This document shows, one piece after another, positions 1 through 9,700 of a stretch of DNA of 64,000 bases (the stretch's first letter is position 1; each line of letters opens with the position of its first letter). The notes under the pieces are model-generated. The model did no database searches and had not been told where the DNA came from. It saw nothing but the letters and a program-made list of their open reading frames with translations. The stretch covers positions 1 to 64,000 of the forward strand of contig NZ_JAUNKC010000005.1 in the NCBI RefSeq assembly GCF_030532965.1, written 5' to 3'. The stretch is from Corynebacterium sp. GTDB taxonomy: Bacteria > Actinomycetota > Actinomycetes > Mycobacteriales > Mycobacteriaceae. Both the position numbers and the translations under genes were made by a program.

Positions 1-413
1 CCCAAAACCACAGGTCAACATTTCATACACATTTTCCTGGTGAGAAAACCTCAATCCTATCGATAGTATGGGAGACCAGCATTCCGATCACTGATCCGAT
101 CCGCTATCAGATGCTTGATAGCTGTAAACCTTCCTGCGCGGAGTCTGACACAAGTGTATGCCATGACGGAATCAGATGTGCTTTTTGTTTCCTGATAGGG
201 GGATGTCATGTTCTCTTGTAGCCATTTACGGTTTCGTGAAGCAACCATTTTCCAGCCACCCTTGAGGTATTGGTGCGGTAAAATTGGTGATAGTCGTGCT
301 GGTCGGCGGCTTATTGTGCATTAAGAAGTGCGCAGTCATTATTCGTGCCAGATGGTTATGCAACTTGCAGTCAAAGCCATTAAATCTGCAATTTAGGAAC
401 GGAATTGCATGCT
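1..413. other. Intergenic stretch before the first gene
   Basis: I see no convincing gene here. A 63-codon reading frame on the minus strand (57-248) has no recognisable domain and no supporting ribosome site. An AGGAACGGA ribosome-binding stretch near 395-403 belongs to the hydrolase gene that follows. The beginning of the window may cut off part of an upstream intergenic region. Confidence 0.5.
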
Positions 414-1493
414 ATGAATTACATGCTTATTGCTTTGGTTTTGTCGCTTGTTTTATTTATTTTTAGTGTGTTTAAAAAGTTCGGCAAGCGATGGCGGAAA
501 TTTGCGCTGTTATTTCTTTCTTTTTGTTTGATTGTGCTCACTGGTTTTGGATATCTGTTCCCGTTTAATCCGACGCCGGAACCAAAGGGGGATAAGGAAG
601 TTCTGACGGCGGATGGGTTTTATCGTCATGAAACGGCGTTTCCTAAGATGCAGACCGGGAAGGGCGAACGCGAAATCCCGGTGCGGGTGTGGTATCCGCG
701 TGGGGCGAAAGAGAAGAGTCAACCGTTACTGGTGTTTTCACACGGGTCGTTTGGTGTTTCCCTATCGAATGAAACGTTGTTCCGTGAGCTTGCTTCCCGT
801 GGTTACGTCGTGGTGAGTCTCGACCACCCGCATCATTCGTTTAGCACAACGCTTTCTGATGGGCAGGCCGTCCGCGTTGATGGTGGATTCCTAAAAGACG
901 TGATGGGGCTGCAAAAATCAACGGATATTCAGGCCAATTTAGCGGCACTGCGCGGTTGGTTGGAAATCCGGGTTGAAGACATGAATTTTGTGCTGGATAC
1001 AATCCTCGACGGGCAGGGTAACAACGATTTTGAAAAATACGTAGATCCCGGCCGTATCGTGTTATCGGGTCATTCTTTGGGCGGTTCGGCCGCCTTGGCG
1101 GTGGGTGATAACCGGCATGAGCAGGTGCGGGCGGTAGTTGCTTTGGAGTCGCCGTTTATCCACGATATCGAGGGCGTTGCGGGGGAGTCATATGTTTTTA
1201 GTGATGGTGAGTACCCGATTCCGGTTGCGCATATCTATTCCGACGCGGTGTATCCGCATATTGCGGCTGACACGTTGTATAAGCAAAACTACAGCCTCAT
1301 TAAAGCCGATGATGCGCGATTTTTAAACACACACATAACCGGGGTAGGGCACCTTGGGTTAACGGATTTGGCGTTGGTTTCACCGGCGTTGACGAATTGG
1401 CTGGATTCCGGTCTGGATACGCGCCGCCCACCAGAGACGTTGGTTGAGCTTAACGGCTATGTTGTTGACTTTTTAGCCACCTATAACGGCTGA
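414..1493 (+). CDS. Membrane-anchored alpha/beta hydrolase (PAF-acetylhydrolase/dienelactone hydrolase-like)
   Basis: A 359-residue protein with two hydrophobic segments near the N-terminus (about residues 4-20 and 30-48), then an alpha/beta-hydrolase fold. The nucleophile elbow GHSLGG places the catalytic serine near residue 221. FSHGSFG near residue 105 looks like the oxyanion-hole strand, and a late GVGHLGLTD supplies a candidate catalytic histidine. The family includes esterases and platelet-activating-factor acetylhydrolases; the substrate here is unknown. ATG 414 is preferred to TTG 405 because AGGAACGGA sits 10-12 nt upstream of it. The catalytic domain should lie outside the membrane or at its surface. 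It converges with the next gene, and a short inverted repeat lies between them. Confidence 0.8.
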   Translation: MNYMLIALVLSLVLFIFSVFKKFGKRWRKFALLFLSFCLIVLTGFGYLFPFNPTPEPKGDKEVLTADGFYRHETAFPKMQTGKGEREIPVRVWYPRGAKEKSQPLLVFSHGSFGVSLSNETLFRELASRGYVVVSLDHPHHSFSTTLSDGQAVRVDGGFLKDVMGLQKSTDIQANLAALRGWLEIRVEDMNFVLDTILDGQGNNDFEKYVDPGRIVLSGHSLGGSAALAVGDNRHEQVRAVVALESPFIHDIEGVAGESYVFSDGEYPIPVAHIYSDAVYPHIAADTLYKQNYSLIKADDARFLNTHITGVGHLGLTDLALVSPALTNWLDSGLDTRRPPETLVELNGYVVDFLATYNG

Positions 1494-1494
1494 T

Positions 1495-1521
1495 ACTCAC
1501 ACGGTTATGTGTCGTGTGAAT
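1495..1521. terminator. Short inverted repeat between convergent genes
   Basis: TCACACG (1497-1503) pairs with CGTGTGA (1513-1519) around a 9-nt loop, between two convergent genes. There is no T-tract, so terminator function is only inferred from position. Confidence 0.35.
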
Positions 1522-1537
1522 GCCAGCCGCAGGCCTT

Positions 1538-2791
1538 TTACACTTGTAAGAGTGTAGCGGGGGTGCCGTTGGTTAATTCGACGATGGTGAAGCCATCGTC
1601 GCTAAGGTCGGCGATGAAGTTATCGGCGCGGGTGCTAGTGACCAGCGCGATTACCGCCGGGCTGAGGCCGCTGTGCGCGCTGCGGGCGCTGTCGGCACCG
1701 CGGGTGATGCACAATTGGGCGATCGTATCGTCGACGCCGGTCACACCGTATAGCCCCGCCATGTTGTGTTGGGATTGGGCTAACGCCGGGTACACGTCGG
1801 CGATGCGGCGGGAACGGATCGCCTGGGTGACGGTTTGCACGGTGCGCAGTTCGTCGGAATGGTAGTCCATCCACTGGTTCGCCTCAGACAGGGTGGGGAG
1901 ATTGTCGGTGCCGTGGACCTCGTGGCAGGCCCGCAGCCAGTCGATGACGCGGATATTTGCCTCCGGAAGCAGTCGGATGGACTCGGCACCGAATGCGCGG
2001 GTTGCTTCGTCGACGAATGCTTGTCGACGCTTAAGCTCTTCCGATACAGGCACAAAGTCGGAAACCGGCGGAATCACGGCGATGGCTGCGGTCTTATTGA
2101 GGGTGCTAACCAGGTGGCTTGCCTGGGTGATGGAGAAGTCGGCATAGTCGACGACGTTGATCATTGCGTCTTTTCCACGTAGCGCCACCGTGTAGCGCGC
2201 CCGAAGGGCCGGTTCCGGGCGGTAGTTGTGGGCGGCCTGGTAGCAAATGTCGGCCAGCTTGGTTTTAGCGGGCGGGGTGTCGATGTCTTCAATGGAGTGT
2301 GCCAGCGCGAGTGCGGTCGCTACCTCGATGGCTTCGGTTTCGCCCAGTCCGCTTAATGGTGGAATTTCGGTGGCGATGGTTATGTTGAAGCCTTTGGCAT
2401 CCCGGCTTAGCATTTGCCGTTGAATCATGGTGGCGGCAAGCCCAGCTAATTGGGTAGCCCGGTCGGCAGCACCGTTGACTGGGGGCTCTTGGTTTTGCGT
2501 TAGCTGGGCGGAGCTGGTGGCTTCCGCCCAGTCGCCGGAGGCGGTGAGTTGGTATTCGTGAACGTTGATCGTGTTGTCGCGGCGGGGGCTTATGGCGACG
2601 GCTGCGTTGAGATCCAAGATGCTCATCAACACAATGCCGCCAGCATGGTCGGTGTGCTCCCCAATGAGCGACCAGGTTGCCGGTGCGGTCGCGACCGCCT
2701 CCGCCGGAACACCGCAACCGGTTTCGTGCCAGGCTTGTACCCGCTGCGCGAGAGGGGTGTCACTGCTGTGGGTGTTGGACCAGATTGGCAT
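1538..2791 (-). CDS. Galactokinase-like GHMP-family protein with altered ATP-loop motifs
   Basis: 417 residues, the normal galactokinase length. The N-terminal galactokinase signature is recognisable as SLIGEHTDHAGG (about residues 41-52). Two further GHMP kinase motifs are unusual. The phosphate-binding loop, normally GLSSSA, reads SGLGETEAIE, and the C-terminal GFGG motif reads HSGLSPAV. The protein may therefore not be a standard galactose kinase; it could be a diverged sugar kinase or a pseudo-enzyme. No galT, galE or galM gene is nearby. The start has GGAAG about 10 nt upstream. Family membership is fairly sure, activity is not. Confidence 0.7.
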   Translation of the reverse strand: MPIWSNTHSSDTPLAQRVQAWHETGCGVPAEAVATAPATWSLIGEHTDHAGGIVLMSILDLNAAVAISPRRDNTINVHEYQLTASGDWAEATSSAQLTQNQEPPVNGAADRATQLAGLAATMIQRQMLSRDAKGFNITIATEIPPLSGLGETEAIEVATALALAHSIEDIDTPPAKTKLADICYQAAHNYRPEPALRARYTVALRGKDAMINVVDYADFSITQASHLVSTLNKTAAIAVIPPVSDFVPVSEELKRRQAFVDEATRAFGAESIRLLPEANIRVIDWLRACHEVHGTDNLPTLSEANQWMDYHSDELRTVQTVTQAIRSRRIADVYPALAQSQHNMAGLYGVTGVDDTIAQLCITRGADSARSAHSGLSPAVIALVTSTRADNFIADLSDDGFTIVELTNGTPATLLQV

Positions 2792-2974
2792 GATGCGGAA
2801 ACTTCCTTAAGACCGAGCGGGTTGTCAATATTCCACACTAATGTAGCAATCGATCGGGCGGATGTGGGGTGGGCTTGGCGGTTAGCTGACTAAGAAGCTT
2901 AAAAATAGGTAGCGTGGAAGAAGGCACATGCGCGGTGTCAACCGAGCCCGAATAGAAATGAAGGATGGATAATC

Positions 2975-3166
2975 ATGCAAGATGACGATCTCAAATGGTT
3001 CTATAACCAAGAAACCGGTCAGGTAGAGCAGGGTAAAGTCTCTAGCTTCGAAAGCCGCATGGGCCCGTACGATACCCGCGAAGAGGCAGAACATGCGATT
3101 GAAATCGCCGCCGAACGCACCCGTGCGGCGGATGCGTACGACGAGGAATACAACGACGAAGACTAA
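2975..3166 (+). CDS. Small acidic SPOR-like protein
   Basis: A 63-residue protein with no signal peptide. It opens with DLKWFYNQETGQVEQGK and continues MGPYDTREEAEHAIEIA, resembling a single SPOR-like (sporulation-related repeat) fold. The C-terminus is very acidic (DAYDEEYNDED). Similar small proteins are widespread in corynebacteria and are sometimes misannotated as methionine aminopeptidase; nothing here supports that activity. AAGGATGG about 9 nt before ATG fixes the start. The function is unknown. Confidence 0.75.
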   Translation: MQDDDLKWFYNQETGQVEQGKVSSFESRMGPYDTREEAEHAIEIAAERTRAADAYDEEYNDED

Positions 3167-3193
3167 CTGCTATAAGCTGACGTCTGTCGTTGG

Positions 3194-4819
3194 TTAGCGC
3201 TTTTTGCGCTTCTTTGCACCCCGGTTTTTCTTCCCGTTGGTGCGTTTGTCGGTGCGGTGGATGAGTTGCTTAAAGGCAGCGGCCACCGCCGCATACGTTT
3301 GTTCGTAGTCAGCCAAGACGTGTTGGCTTAGTTCGTGTTCAAGCCGGTAAAGCACCCCAAACCCGAAGGTATTGATCCCGTGGCGATGCGCATTGCCAGC
3401 GAGTTTCAGTAATTTATCGCGGGCGGTGACGCTGTCTTGGAAATCGCCTAAGACGGTCTGCATGTCTTTGCAAGCTTTATACAGGTCGAGGGTGTCGATG
3501 GAGGTGGCATCGCCGATCGCCTCCGCTGCGTAGCGTAGTTTCTTCGCGGCTTTGCGCAGGTCGTGGAAGTAGGTTTCCCGATCACGCAGCGGAATTGTAT
3601 CGTCGTCCCACGCGGCCACCGCCTTTTCGTGTCGGTTCCGAAGTTTGCGGAAGTTATCTTTGACGTGCTGGGTGAGGATTTTCGCCGATGCGGCCCGGTC
3701 AGTGCCTGCCCCGACGGCGTTGGCGGCCAGCTCCGGGCGGGCGAGAAATTCGTCCAACATATCCAACATGCCCAGGTAACGTGCGTCGTCAAGCACTTTA
3801 ACGATGCGTTGATGGGCGTGTTCGTATTCCCGCCGCATCACGTCATGCAGGTAGGTGGCGGTGGCGTCGTCCACCGCGCCGGTTTCCTCCAGTGCGCACA
3901 GCAGGCGGAACCGTTCAGCGATCACTTCGGCGTCGCGGGCTTGGCCTAAAATCCCGGCGAGTTGTTTAAGGTTGTCCTCCAACACCAGGTGGGTTTTGCC
4001 ACTTAAGATTCCCTCGAATGTTTGCAGGTGGCTGCGTAGCTCCCGGGTGGCTACCCGCATCTGATGCACCGAATCCCATTCGTCGCGACGCACCCTGGGA
4101 TCGAAATTAACCAGCTTGTCGCGGTTACGCTTCAGCGCGTGTAGCACCGCGTAGGCGGGGGAATCCGCGGCGACTTCCGCAAGTTGCGGCGGGATGGGGG
4201 CGTAGTCGATGCTGTCGCCGATGGCCATCGCCAGTTTCGACGGGCTTTTCGACGCCACCGCGCCCGCCGACCGCAGGACCTCGGCGGCCGCTTTCAGCAG
4301 CGTGTCGGCATCATCGCAGGCGTCTGTTACCTCAATCTCCCATTCTCGCCACTGCGTTTTCTTGCCCTGTGGCAGGAAGGATTGTGCTGACACATGGTCG
4401 TCGCAAAATTCGGCGATAACGCTGCCGGAGTCGTCGGCAAGCAAGGATTCGTGTCGCTCATTATCCACCTGTGCGATGGGGATCAATTCCTCATTTCGGA
4501 TAATGGCACGCACCGCCGCCAGAATGACATCGGGTGGTTGTTCCGCGTCAGTAGTAAGTGGATGGTGAATTTCTCGTCGTCCATTGGCCGCCGGGAGTTT
4601 AATATGCCACCCATCGTCGGTGCCGCCGGTGCGGCGTCGCAACGTGATCTTTAACCGGCTTAATCGTACGTCCGCGGTGTCGAAATACGTCGCGGTCAGC
4701 CGGTGAATCCTGGTTTCTGCCACCTGCGCCACCCCAGCGATGTCGCTCAAGTCGGGTACCGCAGTGTCGGTATCCACCGCAAATTTCGCTTCTACCTCAA
4801 GTTGTTCATGTAGTCCCAT
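3194..4819 (-). CDS. CYTH and CHAD domain protein
   Basis: 541 residues in two parts. The N-terminal roughly 200 residues form a CYTH (triphosphate tunnel) domain: the ExExK signature is seen as EVEAK at residues 8-12, the hallmark of inorganic triphosphatases and class IV cyclases. From about residue 230 to 510 there is a histidine- and arginine-rich helical CHAD domain (HQMRVATRELRSHL, DLRKAAKKLRYAAE). CHAD domains are known to bind polyphosphate. The tail is strongly basic (GAKKRKKR). ATG 4819 is chosen because it puts the CYTH signature right at the N-terminus; an upstream ATG at 4906 would add 29 residues of unlikely sequence. A polyphosphate or tripolyphosphate role is inferred. Confidence 0.85.
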   Translation of the reverse strand: MGLHEQLEVEAKFAVDTDTAVPDLSDIAGVAQVAETRIHRLTATYFDTADVRLSRLKITLRRRTGGTDDGWHIKLPAANGRREIHHPLTTDAEQPPDVILAAVRAIIRNEELIPIAQVDNERHESLLADDSGSVIAEFCDDHVSAQSFLPQGKKTQWREWEIEVTDACDDADTLLKAAAEVLRSAGAVASKSPSKLAMAIGDSIDYAPIPPQLAEVAADSPAYAVLHALKRNRDKLVNFDPRVRRDEWDSVHQMRVATRELRSHLQTFEGILSGKTHLVLEDNLKQLAGILGQARDAEVIAERFRLLCALEETGAVDDATATYLHDVMRREYEHAHQRIVKVLDDARYLGMLDMLDEFLARPELAANAVGAGTDRAASAKILTQHVKDNFRKLRNRHEKAVAAWDDDTIPLRDRETYFHDLRKAAKKLRYAAEAIGDATSIDTLDLYKACKDMQTVLGDFQDSVTARDKLLKLAGNAHRHGINTFGFGVLYRLEHELSQHVLADYEQTYAAVAAAFKQLIHRTDKRTNGKKNRGAKKRKKR

Positions 4820-5058
4820 AACCTGGATGCTACCTGGATTCACGCAGCCGCTGTCTTGGGTGTGACCCGCCAAACGAAAACAACTACCACAGCCTGTAGC
4901 TACCACAACCAGCTACCACAATGAGCACAGAGTGTTTTCTTATCTGGGGATGGCATGGTTTGGGGAAGATAGCATGTGCACCGATGGGGACGAAGCGACG
5001 TGCGCTTTTGAGGGGATAGGGGATTAGTGTTCCCGGTTGTTATCAGCGTTCACAACCA

Positions 5059-5124
5059 GCAACTCGACCTTTCCATCCCAATGGGGCAGAAAACCTCATG
5101 CGCGTTGCGTATAAGTCGAGTTGC
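5059..5124. repeat. Inverted-repeat element copy A1
   Basis: GCAACTCGACCT at 5059-5070 faces AAGTCGAGTTGC at 5113-5124; 10 to 11 of 12 bases pair. The layout matches elements at 5186-5245 and 10895-10958. Confidence 0.5.
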
Positions 5125-5185
5125 CTGCTTGGAGCACGATCACTAGGGTTTGCGATGGGGCGGAATTCCTGGTGAAACCCGCCGT

Positions 5186-5245
5186 ACTCGACCAATCCGT
5201 CGTCGCGAGGGTGAAACCGGGGGTCTGAATCTGGAAAAGTCGAGT
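5186..5245. repeat. Inverted-repeat element copy A2
   Basis: ACTCGAC at 5186-5192 faces GTCGAGT at 5239-5245, a perfect 7-bp pair with about the same spacing as copy A1. Confidence 0.4.
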
Positions 5246-5278
5246 TCCAAAAAGGAACCCCGGTGCGGGGCGGTGGAT

Positions 5279-5289
5279 CGTCGAAAAGC
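5279..5289 (+). repeat. Dispersed motif CGTCGAAAAGC (intergenic copy)
   Basis: Exact copy of the 11-mer found 18 times in the window; this one lies in the region before glnA2. Confidence 0.7.
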
Positions 5290-5411
5290 AAAAGGCGCTA
5301 AACGCCCGTGCTGGTGGGCAGAATCTCCTGGTAGCGGAACCGGAAGCGCCTTTGAACACTACGCCCTGGTGGCGCGTACCCAATTGGATAACAAGGCGCT
5401 ATCGTGGACGT

Positions 5412-6752
5412 ATGGATTCACAACAGGAATACGTGCTGCGTACCATCGAAGAACGAGACATTCGCCTGGTGCGGCTATGGTTCACCGACATCTTAGGTTC
5501 CTTGAAATCGGTGGCGGTAGCGCCCGCCGAACTGGAAAGCGCCTTTGCGGAGGGAATCGGCTTCGACGGCTCGGCCATTGAGGGGTTCTCCCGTATCTCC
5601 GAATCCGACACCATCGCCATGCCCGACCCCTCCACCTTCCAACTCTTACCGGTCGACGGCGATGACCACCCGATTCAATCGGCCCGCATGTTCTGCGACA
5701 TCATGAACCCCGATGGGCACGCCTCCTATTCCGACCCCCGGCAGGTGCTGCGCAGGCAAGTGCAGATCGCCGCCGATGAAGGGTTCAGCTGCATGGTCAG
5801 CCCCGAAATCGAGTTCTACCTGGTAGAAAACCTCCAAACCGCGGGGCAAACCCCGAAACCCACCGACAACGGCGGCTATTTCGACCAAGCCAGCTACAAC
5901 ATCGCGCCGCACTTTAGGCGGGACGCCATGTTCGCGCTTGAGGATATGGGGATACCCGTGGAATTCTCTCACCACGAAACCTCGCCGGGACAGCAGGAAA
6001 TCGACCTGCGGCATGCGGATGCCCTCACGATGGCCGATTCCATCATGACGTTTCGCTACCTCATGAAACTCATCGCCCAACGCAATGGGGTAGGGGCAAC
6101 GTTCATGCCCAAACCGTTCCAACAATATGCTGGCTCTGCCATGCACACCCACATGTCCCTGTTTGAAGGCGACATCAATGCATTCCACGACCCGGACGAC
6201 GAATTCAGCCTGTCGCGCACCGCGAAGCAATTCGTGGCGGGCATCCTCACCCACGCCAATGAAATCTCCGCCATCACCAACCAGTGGACTAATTCCTATA
6301 AACGCATCCTCTTCGGCAATGAAGCACCAACCGCCGCTACCTGGGGTGTTTCCAACCGCTCCGCGTTGGTGCGCGTGCCAACCTACCGGCTAGCCAAGGA
6401 ACAATCCCGCCGCGTGGAAGTGCGTTCCCCGGATTCCGCCTGTAATCCTTACCTGGCGTTGGCCGTGCTGTTGGGCGCGGGGTTGAAAGGAATCCGCGAA
6501 GGCTATGACATTCCCGAACCTGCCGAGGACGATATTGCGTCGTTGTCGCGCAGGGAACGCCTTGCCTTAGGGTATGTCGACCTGCCTGGCAGCTTGGATC
6601 AGGCGTTGCGGGAGATGGAGAAATCCGAATTTGTTGCGGATATTTTAGGCGAGCATGTCTTTGAGTTTTTCCTGCGCAATAAGTGGCGCGAATGGCACGA
6701 CTACCAGCAGCAGATTACTTCGTGGGAATTGCTCAATAATTTAAGCTTCTAA
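5412..6752 (+). CDS. glnA2: Glutamine synthetase-family protein GlnA2
   Basis: 446 residues, the same length I recall for C. glutamicum GlnA2. Visible glutamine-synthetase features are DGSAIEGFSRISESD near the N-terminus, SPEIEFYL (metal-binding glutamate), MPKPFQQYAGSAMHTHMS (the KP and GSGMH-type loops, here GSAMH) and NRSALVRVPTY. The region that holds the adenylylated tyrosine in GlnA reads EDDIASLSRRERLALGY, so it lacks the [10 protein letters not shown] target. In actinobacteria GlnA2 is not the main glutamine-forming enzyme and its substrate is uncertain. ATG 5412 is preferred over 5352 for agreement with the family N-terminus (MDSQQEYVLRTIEERDIR). It lies 29 bp before glnE, so the two are probably co-transcribed. 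Confidence 0.93.
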   Translation: MDSQQEYVLRTIEERDIRLVRLWFTDILGSLKSVAVAPAELESAFAEGIGFDGSAIEGFSRISESDTIAMPDPSTFQLLPVDGDDHPIQSARMFCDIMNPDGHASYSDPRQVLRRQVQIAADEGFSCMVSPEIEFYLVENLQTAGQTPKPTDNGGYFDQASYNIAPHFRRDAMFALEDMGIPVEFSHHETSPGQQEIDLRHADALTMADSIMTFRYLMKLIAQRNGVGATFMPKPFQQYAGSAMHTHMSLFEGDINAFHDPDDEFSLSRTAKQFVAGILTHANEISAITNQWTNSYKRILFGNEAPTAATWGVSNRSALVRVPTYRLAKEQSRRVEVRSPDSACNPYLALAVLLGAGLKGIREGYDIPEPAEDDIASLSRRERLALGYVDLPGSLDQALREMEKSEFVADILGEHVFEFFLRNKWREWHDYQQQITSWELLNNLSF

Positions 6753-6781
6753 CGCAAAAGTTTCCAAGGATTGTATAGCCC

Positions 6782-9700
6782 ATGACATCCCCGCGCACCA
6801 CCCGCAAAACCCTGCCCACCACGGGAGCATTAAGCTTAAGCAGCCCGCAAGCCATTGCTGATTTGGAGCAGCTTGGCTGGTGGAACGACGAAAGCGTTGA
6901 GATTTTGTGGGCACTCAGCGGTGCCGCCGACCCGGACCTGGCGTTGAACCAATTGATCCGCCTCAGGCAGGCGCTCACCGACGAGGCCGGGGGATTTACC
7001 GAACTGGATGCCGAAATTCGCACGAACCCGTGCCTGCGGGTGCGGCTTTTCGCCCTGCTAGGGTCCTCGAGCGTGCTGGGCGATCATCTTGTCGCGCAGC
7101 CTAAGCTGTGGCGATTATTGCTTGTCGACGCCCCCACGCGCGAAGAAATGCTGGAAAGCCTGCTGGGCAGCGTTGAGGCTATCCCGGCCTATTTCTCGGA
7201 GGACATCGGCTACACCGGGGTGTGTGATACAGCCCGCCCCGACCGCACCACGGTCGGCACCTATGTTGCTGGTATCACCGGCCCGGAAGCCGAAGCGATT
7301 TTACGACGCGACTACCGCACCCTCCTCATGCGGATAGCTGCGATTGATGTGGCGGGCACCTATCCGGAAAACTCCCGTCGAGTAGGGCAACCAGAAGTTC
7401 CGTTTCGGCAGGTAACCGAGCAATTGGCCGACCTGGCCGACGCGGCGCTCACCGCAGCCCTAGCGGTTGCCACCCGCCAGGTGTACGGCGATAATCCGGT
7501 CGATAGCCGCTTGGCTATCATCGCTATGGGCAAATGCGGCGCGAAAGAACTCAATTACATTTCCGATGTCGATGTTATTTTCGTCGCCGAACCAGCCGGA
7601 TCCAAAGCGACCCGGCAGGCCAGCGAAGTGATAAAAATCGGATGCCGGTGCTTCTTCCAAGTCGATGCCGCGCTACGCCCCGAAGGCAAACATGGGGCGC
7701 TGGTCCGCACCTTAGAATCCCACGTCACCTATTACGACAGGTGGGCGCACACCTGGGAATTCCAGGCGCTTTTAAAACACCGCCCCATGACCGGCTGCAT
7801 GCAACTCGGGCAGGAATACTCCGCCGCGCTTTCACCCAAGGTATGGGAGGCGAGCAGGCGGGAATCGTTCGTCGCCGACGTGCAGGCCATGCGTCGAAAA
7901 GTGGTGGCCAACGTCCCGGAGCACCTGCAATACCGGGAACTCAAACTCGGGCACGGTGGGCTACGCGATGTCGAATTCGCCGTGCAATTGCTGCAACTCG
8001 TGCACGGACGCTCCGACGAAACGCTGCGGACCCTAGCGACAGTCGACGCCCTAGCCGCGCTTATCGACGCCGGTTACATCGGCCGCGAAGCAGGCGCCAG
8101 CCTCATCGAAGCCTACGAATTCCTCCGCCTGCTAGAACACCGGCTGCAACTACAAAAGGTCAAACGCACCCACACGCTGCCCGAACGCGACGATACCGCC
8201 GCCTGGCGGTGGCTGGCGCACGCCGCCGGATTCCGCGGGGAGAAAAACCGCTCCAGCGTCGACATCCTGGAAGAAAACCTACGCAAGGTGCGGCTTACTA
8301 TCTCCACCCTCCACCGCCAACTGTTCTACCGGCCGCTTTTAGATTCCGTCGTCAACTTAAGCGTCGACGAAATCAAACTCAGCCCCGATGCCGCCAAAGA
8401 ACAGCTGCGCGCCTTGGGCTATAAACACCCCGACCGGGCATTCGAGCACCTCACCGCGTTGGCCGCAGGCGCGAACCGCAAAGCAAAAATCCAAGCGATG
8501 CTCCTGCCCACCCTCATGGAATGGCTCGCGCCCACCGCCGACCCGGACGCCGGGCTCCTCAACTACCGGAAACTCTCCGATGCGGCATTCGACCGCACCT
8601 GGTTTTTGCGGCTGCTGCGCGACGAGGGGATCATCGGCAAACGCCTGATGACAATACTCGGCAATTCCCCCTACACCGCTGACCTCATCATTTCCACCCC
8701 CGACATCGTCAAACAATTCGGCGACGGGGCAAGCGGGCCAAAACTACTAGAAACAAAACCCGACACCGTATCCACCTCACTCGTCCGCGCCGCCTCCCGC
8801 CACGACAACCCCGACCGAGCCATCCAAGTAGCACGCTCCCTCCGGCGCGCCGAACTAGCCCGCATCGCCGCAGCCGACGTCCTCAACCTCATGGACGTCA
8901 AAGACGTCTGCCGCAGCCTCTCACTCGTCTGGGACGCAGTACTCGAAGCCGCCCTCCAAGCAGAAATAGCAACAGCCTGCGCCGAAACCGGCAGCCCGGC
9001 ACCCTGCGAAATAGCCGTCATCGGCATGGGGCGACTCGGTGGGGCGGAACTCGGCTACGGCTCCGACGCCGACGTGATGTTCGTCTGCGAACCCGCACCA
9101 GGAATCGACGAGTCCGACGCCGTGAAATGGGCCATCGGCATCTGCGACCGAATGCGCAAACGCCTCAGCAAACCATCCGGCGACCCGCCACTGGAAGTCG
9201 ACCTAGGGCTACGCCCCGAAGGACGCTCCGGCGCAGTCGTGCGAACCTTAGAGTCCTACCGCAGCTACTACGAACGCTGGGGCGAAGTATGGGAAATCCA
9301 AGCACTGCTGCGCGCTGACTGGATCGCAGGAAACCCCGAACTCGGGTACCGATTCCTCGAGATGATCGACGAATTCCGCTACCCACCCAACGGCGTGGAC
9401 GACAAAACCATCCGCGAAGTACGGCGCATGAAAGCCCGCGTGGACAACGAACGACTCCCACGCGGCGCCGACCGCAACACCCACACCAAACTAGGGCGCG
9501 GGGCACTCACCGACATCGAATGGACCGCACAACTACTCACCCTCATGCATGCCCATGAAGTCCCCGAACTGCGCAACCCCTCCACGCTGGCGGTCTTAGA
9601 CGTGGTCGCCGCCAAAAAACTAGTGGCACCGGACAAAATACACACGCTTATCGACGCCTGGCTGCTGGCCACCAACGCCCGCAACGCCATCGTTTTGGTG

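Larger units (their letters stand above)
4820..5411. other. 592-bp non-coding region upstream of glnA2 rich in inverted repeats
   Basis: No credible gene is present. The stretch holds two elements bounded by inverted ACTCGAC/GTCGAGT repeats (5059-5124 and 5186-5245). It also has a GGCGG...CCGCC hairpin near 5159-5184, a GTTCC/GGAAC hairpin near 5243-5257, and one copy of the dispersed motif CGTCGAAAAGC at 5279-5289. It could be a long glnA2 leader or an unrecognised structured RNA. Confidence 0.6.

Noticed and set aside
57..248. 63-codon minus-strand frame near the window start, considered as a transposase remnant
   Set aside because: No recognisable transposase motif, no inverted repeats or target duplication.
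4820..5411. RNase P RNA or other known stable RNA upstream of glnA2
   Set aside because: Conserved rnpB sequences such as GAGGAAAGTCC are absent.
7890..7901. GCGTCGAAAAGT in glnE as a further copy of the 12-mer
   Set aside because: Last base differs; only exact copies were counted, though near matches such as this may be decayed or emerging sites.
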